Shown piece after piece: positions 56,234-63,631 of a stretch of 64,000 bases of DNA; positions within the stretch are counted from its first letter, which is position 1, and the number at the start of each line of letters is the position of its first letter. Source of the stretch: Actinoplanes italicus. Lineage in GTDB: Bacteria; Actinomycetota; Actinomycetes; Mycobacteriales; Micromonosporaceae. The position numbers and the translations under genes are program-made. Under the pieces are notes generated by a model. That model had not been told where the DNA came from. It saw only the letters and a program-made list of their open reading frames with translations, and did not search any database. The stretch covers positions 310,001 to 374,000 of the forward strand of contig NZ_PVMZ01000007.1 of assembly GCF_003001815.1 (NCBI RefSeq), in the 5' to 3' direction.

Positions 56234-57661
56234 TCACCCCCGCAGCAGCTCGGCCAGCGTGGCGACGAACCGGTCCGGGTCCTCGGCCATCGGCCGGTGA
56301 CCCGCCTCCGGGAAGGTGACCAGGCGCTTGTCCGGCGACCGCAGCGCCGCGTACCAGGACGTGAACTCCACGGCCAGGCCCCGCATCTCCCGGCCGCCCT
56401 GCACGAAGTACGCCGGGATCGACAGGGCGGGCACGTCCCGGTGCAGGTCGACGTCCTGCATGCGGGGGTAGAGGGCGTCCCAGGTGTCCAGCATCGTGGT
56501 CATGAAGTGGGCCTTGCGCATCAGGTCGTACTCGGAGACGGCCAGATCGATCGGCGGCTCGGGTAGTCCGTACGCCTGTGTGCCGTACAGCTGAAAGGTC
56601 TCGTAGTCGTAGGCGCGCGGCCACGGTGGCGGACCCTGCCGCTCCAGTTGCGACACCACGCCGTCGCGTCCCTCGGCCCGTGCCCAGGCCAGGATGTCGG
56701 TGTAGAAGATCTGGTCGCTGGCCCGCAGGTCGACGGCCTGGCCGGTACCGACGTACGCCCGGAACCGCTCCGGGTGCCGGTACGCGGTCAGGACCGCCGG
56801 GATCGACCCGCCGGAGTGGCCGGCCAGGACGATCCGGTCCTGCCCGAAGCGTCGCCGCAGGTGGTCGGTGACCGCCAGGATGTCGGCGACCTCGGTGTCC
56901 ACGGTGACCGGCGCGTCCCGGCCGAGCCCGCGGGCGGACGCTCCCCCGCCGCGCCGGTCCAGGGTCGCGACCACGAAATGTTCCTCCAGCCCCGACACCC
57001 GCTCGCGCATCGTGCCGGTCTCCGAACCGCCCGGCGGGCCCGGCACGTACAGCAGCACCGGCAGCTCCGGGGACCGGCCGCGGATCATCACGCCCAGGTC
57101 ACCGACCCGAGCCAGTTCGGCGACACCGCCGGGGATCGCCGGGGTACGGGCCGGGACGGCCACCGCCACGGCGACGACGAGCGTCACGGCCGCGGCCAAT
57201 CCGGCGGTGATCCGGCCGGCGATCCGCCGGAAGCGGGTGCCGGCCGGGCGGCGGTGCCCGTAAGCCGCACCGGCCGCCATCGGCAGCAGGGCCAGCAGAC
57301 CGTGCAGGCCACGACCGGTGAGCAGGACGAGGATCCCGAGCGGGGTCGCCCGCGGCAGATCCACGGAGGGGCCGGACACACTCAACCTGGTCAGTTCGAA
57401 CGCCAGGGCGTACCCGATGGGGGTCGTCAGAATCGCCCACCGGGACCGCGCCGTCCGGCCGGCCAGCACGCCGACGCCGGCGCTGATCACGATGGACGCG
57501 AGCGCCTCCGAGGTGGTGAGCGGGCCGCGTGGGGTCCAGAGGCCGGCGGTGACGCCCCAGGCGGCCGCGAGCAGGAGAGCGCCGATGAGTGAGGTCATGC
57601 CCGGAAGCATCACGGCCGGGCGCGCCCGTCCACAGCGGCCGATGGAATCGATCAGGAACAT
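56234..57661 (-). CDS. Membrane-anchored alpha/beta hydrolase (peptidase S33-like)
   Basis: 475 residues. The first 170 residues contain about five hydrophobic helices. The hydrolase domain (about 185-475) has VLLYVPGPPGG, the oxyanion and RRGGGAS region, the nucleophile elbow GHSGGS (about 279-284) and FPEAGHRP with the His. The acid residue is not clear: VQGGREM stands where proline iminopeptidases have a G-x-D. Cap helices lie between 320 and 400. It is divergent from the histidine kinase. The ATG at 57661 is taken; an inner ATG at 57598 is a candidate. Confidence 0.83.
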   Translation of the reverse strand: MFLIDSIGRCGRARPAVMLPGMTSLIGALLLAAAWGVTAGLWTPRGPLTTSEALASIVISAGVGVLAGRTARSRWAILTTPIGYALAFELTRLSVSGPSVDLPRATPLGILVLLTGRGLHGLLALLPMAAGAAYGHRRPAGTRFRRIAGRITAGLAAAVTLVVAVAVAVPARTPAIPGGVAELARVGDLGVMIRGRSPELPVLLYVPGPPGGSETGTMRERVSGLEEHFVVATLDRRGGGASARGLGRDAPVTVDTEVADILAVTDHLRRRFGQDRIVLAGHSGGSIPAVLTAYRHPERFRAYVGTGQAVDLRASDQIFYTDILAWARAEGRDGVVSQLERQGPPPWPRAYDYETFQLYGTQAYGLPEPPIDLAVSEYDLMRKAHFMTTMLDTWDALYPRMQDVDLHRDVPALSIPAYFVQGGREMRGLAVEFTSWYAALRSPDKRLVTFPEAGHRPMAEDPDRFVATLAELLRG

Positions 57662-57695
57662 ACTTTGGTAGCTCCCGGAAGACTTTCGTCAGCCC

Positions 57696-57701
57696 TAGGG
57701 T
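57696..57701 (+). promoter_or_regulatory. Leaderless-type -10 box for histidine kinase gene
   Basis: TAGGGT, 6 bases before the ATG at 57708. Confidence 0.5.
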
Positions 57702-57707
57702 TGCGGC

Positions 57708-58865
57708 ATGTTCTTCGCGCTCCTGGTGCCCGACCCCGGCTCCGGCCGGTCCACGGCCCGGGACCGTGTCGCCGACGTCACGGCGATCGTCCTCGCGCTC
57801 TTCTACGGCTCGGTGATGATGCTGCTCGGCGACGCCACCAGCCCCGGTGCGGCACTGCCCTGGCAGGCCGACCTGGCGCTGGGGCTGCTCTGCGCCGCCG
57901 CCCTGACCGCCCGCCGGCGGCATCCGCTCGCGGTGGCCGTCGCGTTGCTGCCGTTCGGGGCGGTCTCGGTGACCGCCACCGGCCCGATCATCGTGGCCCT
58001 GTTCACCGTGGCGATCCGGCGGCGGCCATCACTCCTGCTGCTGCTCGGCGCGGTCAACGTCGGCACCGGGGTCGTCTACTTCCTCCTGCACGACCGGCCC
58101 TCCTCCGGGATCTGGATGGATCTCCTGGTGCGATCGGTGATCACCGCGGCGGCCGTGGGCTGGGGGCTGTTCGTGCAGGCCTACCGGCGCCTGACAACTT
58201 CGCTGCGTGAGCACGCGGCTCGGCTGGAGGCCGAACAGCAGCTGCGCGAGGAACAGGCCCGGCTCACCGAGCGCGCCCGCATCGCCCGCGAGATGCACGA
58301 CGTCCTCGCCCACCGGATGTCCCTGATCAGCCTGCATGCGGGTGCCCTTGAGGTCCGGGCCGGAGTCTCCCCCGAGGAGCTGTCGATCGCGGCCGGGGCG
58401 ATCCGCGGCAGCGCCCACGAGGCCCTGGAGGAGTTACGCTCGGTGATCGGCGTGCCGAGCGGGCGGCCGGAGCCACCCCAGCCCGGGCTCGCCGACATGT
58501 CGGGGCTGATCAGCAGCGCCCGCGAGGCCGGCATGACGGTCGACTACGACAACGGCGTGCCGGCCGACGGCCTGCCCGCGCAGCTCGGCCGCACGGCGTA
58601 CCGGATCGTGCAGGAAGGCCTCACCAACGCCCGGCGGCACGGATCAGCGCCGGCCGCCTCCGTGGTCCTGGCCGGCGGGGCGGGCCGGGCGTTGCAGATC
58701 ACCGTCATCAACCCCTGCGCCGGTACGAACTCCGCGCCCTCCGCCCACGGCGGCCAGGGCCTGCTCGGCATCGGCGAACGGGTGGCCCTCGCGGGCGGTC
58801 GTGTCACCCACCGCGCCGAGCGGGGCGAGTTCCGGCTGGAGGCCGAGCTGCCATGGCCTGCTTGA
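57708..58865 (+). CDS. NarL-family sensor histidine kinase
   Basis: 385 residues. Four to five membrane helices (about 22-160) without a large sensor domain, then a coiled-coil linker (LREHAARLEAEQQLREEQ), and a HisKA_3 dimerisation domain with the phospho-acceptor His197 in AREMHDVLAHRMSLI. The ATPase domain (about 290-385) has the N-box YRIVQEGLTNARRHG and a glycine box GGQGLLGIGERVALAGG. It should phosphorylate the NarL-type regulator downstream. The pair is separated by 415 bases of repeats, which is unusual. Confidence 0.92.
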   Translation: MFFALLVPDPGSGRSTARDRVADVTAIVLALFYGSVMMLLGDATSPGAALPWQADLALGLLCAAALTARRRHPLAVAVALLPFGAVSVTATGPIIVALFTVAIRRRPSLLLLLGAVNVGTGVVYFLLHDRPSSGIWMDLLVRSVITAAAVGWGLFVQAYRRLTTSLREHAARLEAEQQLREEQARLTERARIAREMHDVLAHRMSLISLHAGALEVRAGVSPEELSIAAGAIRGSAHEALEELRSVIGVPSGRPEPPQPGLADMSGLISSAREAGMTVDYDNGVPADGLPAQLGRTAYRIVQEGLTNARRHGSAPAASVVLAGGAGRALQITVINPCAGTNSAPSAHGGQGLLGIGERVALAGGRVTHRAERGEFRLEAELPWPA

Positions 58866-59280
58866 ACCGGTCGGCCGGAGCCATCCCAGCCGCGCTGGCC
58901 AGGCCCAAGCCGCCCGGGCCGCCCCGCACCGAGCCGTCTCAGCTTTCCTGGGCCGATTCAGACCAGGCCAAGCCAAGCCGACCGAGCCAATCCAATCGGG
59001 GCCAGGCCGGGCCGGGCCGAGCCAGGCCAGGCCGGGCCGGGCCGAGCCGGGCTACTGGGCTACGACCTGGCATTGGAGAAGATCCGCGGCGGCTGCCCAA
59101 GGGCGACTTTTGGTCGGCGGCAGCTCCCGAAGCGGCGAATTAGTCGGCGACGTACGTCGCCGGGGGCAGCGCCTTCCGCACGGATCGCTCAGGATGGCGA
59201 AGCGCCTTCCGGCCTGGATGAAGAGGATGGCGTGTCTCAGGCCGGGATGACAGGAGACGGTGCGTGACAGGAGACGGTGC
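58866..59280. other. 415-base repeat-rich gap between kinase and regulator
   Basis: 58890-59055 is a degenerate run of GGCC, GGCCGGGCCGAGCC and AGGCC units on the plus strand. A perfect 18-base palindrome (59145-59162) and a duplicated AGCGCCTTCCG (near 59169 and 59203) follow. No protein gene is supported. Confidence 0.6.
59145..59162. promoter_or_regulatory. 18-base perfect palindrome
   Basis: CGGCGACGTACGTCGCCG is a perfect dyad 119 bases before the response-regulator start, a plausible dimer binding site. Its role is not established. Confidence 0.35.
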
Positions 59281-59281
59281 G
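59248..59281 (+). repeat. 17-bp duplication of ribosome-binding site and start codon
   Basis: Two perfect copies of TGACAGGAGACGGTGCG (59248-59264 and 59265-59281). Each brings GGAGAC and a GTG. The first GTG (59264) opens a six-codon frame that ends in a TGA overlapping the true GTG at 59281. Confidence 0.9.
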
Positions 59282-59946
59282 TGACTGGTGAGCGGCCGAT
59301 CCGGCTGGCGATCGTGGATGACGATCCGCTGGTCAGGGCCGGGTTGCGAATTCTGGTGGGTGGGTCGCCGGACATCGAGGTGGTCGCCGAGGCCGGGGAC
59401 GGCGCGGAAGCGGTCACCGCTGCCGACGCTCACTGGCCGGACATCATCCTGATGGACATCCGTATGCCGCGGGTCGACGGTCTCGTGGCGACCCGCCGGA
59501 TCCGCAGCCGGGAGGGCGCGCCGCAGGTGATCGTGCTGACCACGTTCGACGCGGACGAGTATGTCCTGGAGGCGCTGCGCGGCGGGGCCAGCGGATTCCT
59601 GCTCAAGGACACGCCACCGCGGGAGATTCTCGCGGCGGTCCGTTCGGTCGCGTCCGGCGCGGCGACACTCTCTCCCACGGTGATCCGCCGGTTGATCGAC
59701 CACGTGGCCGATCCGGAGGCGGGCACCAGACGTGCGCGCGCCCGGGCTCGCCTGGCCGACCTGACCGAACGGGAACGCGAGGTCGCGATCCTCGTCGGCC
59801 AGGGACACTCCAACGCCGAGATCGCCGGTGAGCTGGGGATGAGCCTTCCGACGGTCAAAGGCCATGTGTCGCGTCTGCTGAGCAAACTCGATCTGAACAA
59901 TCGCGTGCAAATCGCTCTGCTCGTCCACGACGCCGAACTGCTCTGA
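59281..59946 (+). CDS. NarL-family response regulator
   Basis: 221 residues. Receiver: IRLAIVDDDPLVRAGLRIL with the acidic pair, phospho-acceptor Asp59 in IILMDIRMPRVDG, VLTTFDADEYVLEALRGGASG, and LLKDTPP. The DNA-binding domain has LTEREREVAILVGQGHSNAEI and LPTVKGHVSRLLSKLDL. It is the likely partner of the kinase upstream. The GTG at 59281 has GGAGAC 5 bases before it. Confidence 0.94.
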   Translation: MTGERPIRLAIVDDDPLVRAGLRILVGGSPDIEVVAEAGDGAEAVTAADAHWPDIILMDIRMPRVDGLVATRRIRSREGAPQVIVLTTFDADEYVLEALRGGASGFLLKDTPPREILAAVRSVASGAATLSPTVIRRLIDHVADPEAGTRRARARARLADLTEREREVAILVGQGHSNAEIAGELGMSLPTVKGHVSRLLSKLDLNNRVQIALLVHDAELL

Positions 59947-60605
59947 TCGCCGGCGCTATTGAGAAAACGATCTATTCAGGGAAAGAAACACCGTGTTATG
60001 CAGCGAAAATAGTCACGCGTGGTGGTTTGGCTCGGCCGGAACCGGGTACGCCTGCCCAGGCGAGAATGACCTCTGGATGAACAGGCCACCGGCCCGGACA
60101 CCGAGTGGCACCAAGACGCGTCCTCAGCCAATGAAAGACGCCGCGGCAACGCGCTGAAGAAATCCTGCGGCGACACGCCGTTGGGGCCGAGGACCAGCGC
60201 CGCAGCGAACCGGAGGCGTAGCCGCGAACGACGGCCGAGCAGTAGAACGACGGTCGACCTGGAACCGCGGCGACACAAAGGGCACTCCGCGATGAACAGG
60301 ACCGGCCGTGGGCCGCCGGGCACAGGCGCCACATCAGGAGCCGGAACCTGAGCGGGGACTACGGCGACGCAAGAACCACACGAGATCGGGCTGGCGGCAC
60401 GCGGGCACCACGCCACGCTGGACCTCGGACAAAGGTCGCGTAACAGCAGAAAAACCTGTCCGAACTGGGACTTCCGCCAGGTAGAACCGCCAGAGTCGGC
60501 ACCGGTCCACCGGAAACGTCCGCTCGGTGGGCGGGATGTCCAGTGAGGTGGGAGGTCGCCGTCGCCGAAGAGTGTCGCCACGGGCGGGGCCGCGACTCGC
60601 CGCGC

Positions 60606-60694
60606 GGCCGGGCAGCCCAGCAGGGGAAGGTCGCGGCACGCGAACATCGCGGCCGGGCAGCGCAGCAGGGAAGGTCGCGGCACGCGAACATCGC
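60606..60694. repeat. 45-bp tandem repeat, two copies
   Basis: 60606-60650 and 60651-60694 share GGCCGGGCAGC, AGGTCGCGGCACGCGAACAT and similar cores with one or two differences; a third shorter relative follows near 60710. Confidence 0.85.
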
Positions 60695-60827
60695 GGCACG
60701 GACGAGGTCGCGGCACCGCCGGGCAGCGCGGGAACTTCGCGGCACGTGGAGGGTCGACGTCGCGGCGCGGGTCGGAGGCGGATCCGAGACGGGCCGGAGA
60801 GCCGCGGTGAAACCATCCGAAGCCGAA

Positions 60828-60875
60828 AACGACTGAGGCCCGGGGCGCCAGAAGGCGCCTCGGGCATCAGTCGTT
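60828..60875 (-). terminator. 22-bp hairpin after the Gly/Tyr-rich gene
   Basis: Arms 60828-60849 and 60854-60875 pair with one mismatch and one G-T pair; loop AGAA. It lies 42 bases beyond the stop of the minus-strand gene. Confidence 0.8.
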
Positions 60876-60917
60876 CATGGTGTCAGGCCGTTGTCAGGCC
60901 TGCCCGTACGACTCGTC

Positions 60918-61223
60918 TCAGAAGATGCCGATCGGGCTGTCGATCAGGCCGACGTTGACGAGACCGTTCTGGTTGACGGCCTTGTACGAGTTGACCTCGT
61001 AGCCACCACCGTAGCCACCGCCGTAGCCGTAGCCACCGACCGGAACGACCGCGACGGGGGCGGCGGCGTAGCCGTAACCGTAGTCGGCACCGTAGCCGTA
61101 GTAGTTACCGACGGCGTAGTCCTTCTTGCACTTGCCGTCGGCGGCCTGGGCGGGAGCCGCCATGGCCAGCGTGGCGCCGGTGGCCAGGAAGAGACCGCCG
61201 AGGTACAGAGCCGTGCGACGCAT
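60918..61223 (-). CDS. Small secreted Gly/Tyr-rich protein
   Basis: 101 residues. A clean signal peptide (YLGGLFLATGATLAMAAPAQA) with a predicted cut after AQA. The mature part is about 75 residues: two early Cys-Lys (DGKCKKDY), a run of GYG repeats (GNYYGYGADYGYGYA, GGYGYGGGYGGGYE) and an end of VNQNGLVNVGLID. It is exported and probably self-associating or wall-coating, reminiscent of small actinomycete surface proteins, but not a classic chaplin because it lacks the chaplin cysteines. AAAGGAAA precedes the ATG. A long AT-rich leader lies upstream. Confidence 0.85.
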   Translation of the reverse strand: MRRTALYLGGLFLATGATLAMAAPAQAADGKCKKDYAVGNYYGYGADYGYGYAAAPVAVVPVGGYGYGGGYGGGYEVNSYKAVNQNGLVNVGLIDSPIGIF

Positions 61224-61435
61224 GTTTTTTCCTTTCAAGCGGTTGGTTGCTTGGGGAAAATTCTGGACCCCGCAACACCGTTTCGCGGGGATTTGCCCGA
61301 ATAAAACGCCATCTTTCATCATTTCGTGGTTTGGCAACCGAAATCGAGATAATCGGGCTAAGGTCGCGCGGGGCGCTGCACCGCAAAAGCAGAATCCCCC
61401 ACCCTTCAATAGCGGCGGGGGATCTTCAAATAACC
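61224..61435 (-). promoter_or_regulatory. AT-rich leader region of the secreted-protein gene
   Basis: This 212-base gap is notably AT-rich for the window. It has a CCCCGC/GCGGGG stem (61268-61290) that could form in the mRNA leader and the mshC terminator at its upstream end. Highly expressed or regulated small secreted proteins often have such leaders; no promoter is certain. Confidence 0.4.
61394..61423 (-). terminator. Hairpin with T-rich tail after mshC
   Basis: ATCCCCC/GGGGGAT stem (7 bp) with a 16-base loop; on the minus strand it is followed by TTCTGCTTTT. It lies 13 bases after the mshC stop. Confidence 0.55.
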
Positions 61436-62680
61436 CTATAAACGCACTCCCAGCAGGGCATTCACGGTACGAGCCATCAGTTCGGGTGCTTCGGTGTCGT
61501 CCCCGGCGCCGGACAGGGCCGCCTCGGACCATGCGTCAACGAGGGCCAGCGCGCCCGGCGTGTCGAGGTCGGTGCCCAGTGCCTCACGTACCGCGCCGAG
61601 CAGACCCACGCCGGACGGGCCCGACGTGGCGGCCGCGGCCTCGCGCCAGCGCGCCAGGCGCTCCTGGCCGGCTTTGAGCACGTCATCGGTCCAGTCACGG
61701 TCGGTGCGGTAGTGGCCGGAGAGCAGGCCCAGGCGTACCGCCATCGGGTCCACGCCGTCGCCACGCAGCCGCGACACGAAGACCAGGTTGCCGCGGGACT
61801 TGGACATCTTCTCGCCGTCCAGACCGATCATCCCGGCGTGTACGTAGTGCTCCGCGAACGGCTCCGCGCCGGTCAGGACCTCGGCGTGCGCGGCGGAGCA
61901 CTCGTGATGCGGGTAGAGCAGGTCGCTGCCGCCGCCCTGGACGCTGATCGTGTCGCCGAGCAGGTTCAGGGCGATGGTGGCGCACTCGATGTGCCAGCCG
62001 GGCCTGCCGGGGCCCAGGTCGGCGCCGTCCCACACGGGCTCGCCCTCGCGGGCGCCGCGCCACAGCAGGGGATCGAGCGGGTCACGCTTGCCGGCCCGGC
62101 CGGGGTCGCCGCCGCGCTCGGCGGACAGGACGAGCATCTCCTCGCGGGACAGGTGCGACTCGTAGCCGAACCGGGGCGCCGCCTCCAGCGAGAAGTACAC
62201 GTCGCCGGTGCCGTCCTCGAGACGGTAGGCGGCACCCTTGGCCACCAGGTCCCGCACGTGGGTGACGATCGACGGGATGGACTCGACCGCGCCGACGTAG
62301 TGGGCCGGCGGGATGATCCGCAGCGCCTCCATGTCCTCACGGAACAGGGCCGTCTCGCGCATCGCCAGGACGATCCAGTCCTCGCCGTCGCGCTCCGCGC
62401 GCTCCAGCAGCGGGTCGTCGATGTCGGTCACGTTCTGCACGTACCGCACGTCCAGTCCCTGGTCGCGCCACAACCGGTTGACCAGGTCGAAAGTGATCAT
62501 CGTGGCGGCGTGGCCGAGGTGGGTGGCGTCGTACGGCGTGATGCCGCAGACATACATCGAGGCGCTGCCCGAGGGCGTGCTGGGCTGCACCGACGCCCGC
62601 GCCGTGTCGTAGAGCCGCAGCGGGCCACGCCCCGGTGTGTCCGGCAGGGTGGGAACGTCGTGAGCGGTCCAAGCATCCAT
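61436..62680 (-). CDS. mshC: Cysteine:GlcN-Ins ligase MshC (mycothiol biosynthesis)
   Basis: 414 residues, the size of known MshC. It joins cysteine to the amine of GlcN-inositol, the third enzymatic step of mycothiol synthesis. It is a CysRS relative but with the MshC hallmark YVCGITPYDATHLGHAAT (43-60; Cys45 is a zinc ligand), HIECAT (about 229) and the ATP motif EKMSKSRGN (about 291). There is no anticodon-binding domain, unlike CysRS. TAGGCT lies 6 bases before the ATG. It shares its locus with SCO1664-family and DUF3090 genes, as in streptomycetes. Confidence 0.95.
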   Translation of the reverse strand: MDAWTAHDVPTLPDTPGRGPLRLYDTARASVQPSTPSGSASMYVCGITPYDATHLGHAATMITFDLVNRLWRDQGLDVRYVQNVTDIDDPLLERAERDGEDWIVLAMRETALFREDMEALRIIPPAHYVGAVESIPSIVTHVRDLVAKGAAYRLEDGTGDVYFSLEAAPRFGYESHLSREEMLVLSAERGGDPGRAGKRDPLDPLLWRGAREGEPVWDGADLGPGRPGWHIECATIALNLLGDTISVQGGGSDLLYPHHECSAAHAEVLTGAEPFAEHYVHAGMIGLDGEKMSKSRGNLVFVSRLRGDGVDPMAVRLGLLSGHYRTDRDWTDDVLKAGQERLARWREAAAATSGPSGVGLLGAVREALGTDLDTPGALALVDAWSEAALSGAGDDTEAPELMARTVNALLGVRL

Positions 62681-62686
62681 GCTCGG

Positions 62687-62692
62687 AGCCTA
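62687..62692 (-). promoter_or_regulatory. Leaderless-type -10 box for mshC
   Basis: Minus-strand TAGGCT, 6 bases before the mshC ATG. Confidence 0.55.
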
Positions 62693-62815
62693 ACCAGCAC
62701 CCCGACCACTGACGCCGGTGCGTGAGCTAAACCTCAAGCTTCCCGAAGGCGCGGCGAGGAGAGAGCCGGGGGAATCCATACCTGCGGTACGGCCGGCGCG
62801 GTCCCGCCTCCCACG

Positions 62816-63631
62816 CTAGATCGGGGGCCAGGGGATGGCGGGCCAGTCCTGTGGGGGCTGCGGGAAGCGAGCGGCCCGCAGGAGACGTTTGATGCGGAGG
62901 CTGACGTGCTGGACCTCGGAGACGGTGAGGTGCTCCTCGAGGGCGGCGCCGAGCCGGCCGGTCAGCTGCTCGTGCAGGTGGGTCAGGACCTCACACGCGT
63001 CGTCGGGCAGGGGCCTGCCGGTCCAGCCCCAGAGGACCGTGCGCAGCTTGTTCTCCACGTGGAAGCTCACACCGTGGTCGACACCGTGCACGCCGCCGGT
63101 GGCCGGGTAGAGCACGTGGCCGCCCTTGCGATCGGCGTTGTTGATGACCGCGTCGAAAATCGCGAGGCGGGCCAGGCGCGGGTCGTCGGCGTGCGCCAGC
63201 GCGTACGCGTCGCCGTCGTCGTCGCGGGCCGCGGCCACCGGGAACCAGCCGTCGGGCACGTCGTAGGCCGGGACGAAACCGATCAGCGCGCCGGTCTCGT
63301 CGGGCTCGTCGATCCAGAGTTGCAGCGCGCCGGGCCCGAGCGGGCCGTCGCGCAGGATGGTCGGCGGCACCAGGTCCCAGCCGGTGGCCCGGGACACCAG
63401 GTAGGCGGAGACCTCACGGCCGGCCAGGGTGCCGTCGGGGAAGTCCCACAGGGGACGCTCGCCGCGCACCGGTTTGTAGACGCAGCGGCGGGTCAGTCCG
63501 TCCAGGGTGATCTCGGCGCGGAGAGTGGTGTTGGAGGCGTCGACCAGGCGGCCCTCGATCTCTATCCGCCCCCGTTCGAGCAGCGCGAGCGCATCGGCTT
63601 CAGCCAGCACGGACGTGGGCTCCGCCGTCAC
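62816..63631 (-). CDS. SCO1664-family protein (PI-kinase-like fold)
   Basis: 271 residues from the GTG at 63631. Family stretches: VYKPVRGERPLWDFPDGTLAGREV, AYLVSRATGWDLVPPTILRDGPLG, LAIFDAVINNADRKGGHVLY and VHGVDHGVSFHVENKLRTVLWGW. The NADRKGGH and DHG motifs resemble the catalytic and metal-binding loops of phosphatidylinositol 3/4-kinase-like proteins, so ATP-dependent phosphotransfer is likely, but the substrate is not known. It overlaps the DUF3090 stop by four bases. Confidence 0.88.
   Translation of the reverse strand: MTAEPTSVLAEADALALLERGRIEIEGRLVDASNTTLRAEITLDGLTRRCVYKPVRGERPLWDFPDGTLAGREVSAYLVSRATGWDLVPPTILRDGPLGPGALQLWIDEPDETGALIGFVPAYDVPDGWFPVAAARDDDGDAYALAHADDPRLARLAIFDAVINNADRKGGHVLYPATGGVHGVDHGVSFHVENKLRTVLWGWTGRPLPDDACEVLTHLHEQLTGRLGAALEEHLTVSEVQHVSLRIKRLLRAARFPQPPQDWPAIPWPPI

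Larger units (their letters stand above)
59947..60917. other. 970-base region with no supported gene
   Basis: Several open frames on both strands exist but have no ribosome-binding sites and read as low-complexity Arg/Pro/Ala or Cys-rich sequences unlike any family. It includes a 45-bp tandem repeat (60606-60694) and a strong hairpin at its right end. It may be degraded sequence or hold an untranslated RNA. It separates the two-component pair from the small secreted protein gene. Confidence 0.6.

Noticed and set aside
59976..60716. 246-codon minus-strand Cys/Arg-rich frame
   Set aside because: No ribosome-binding site, a repeat-based composition, and no domain. The codon positions show no consistent third-base G/C preference by eye.
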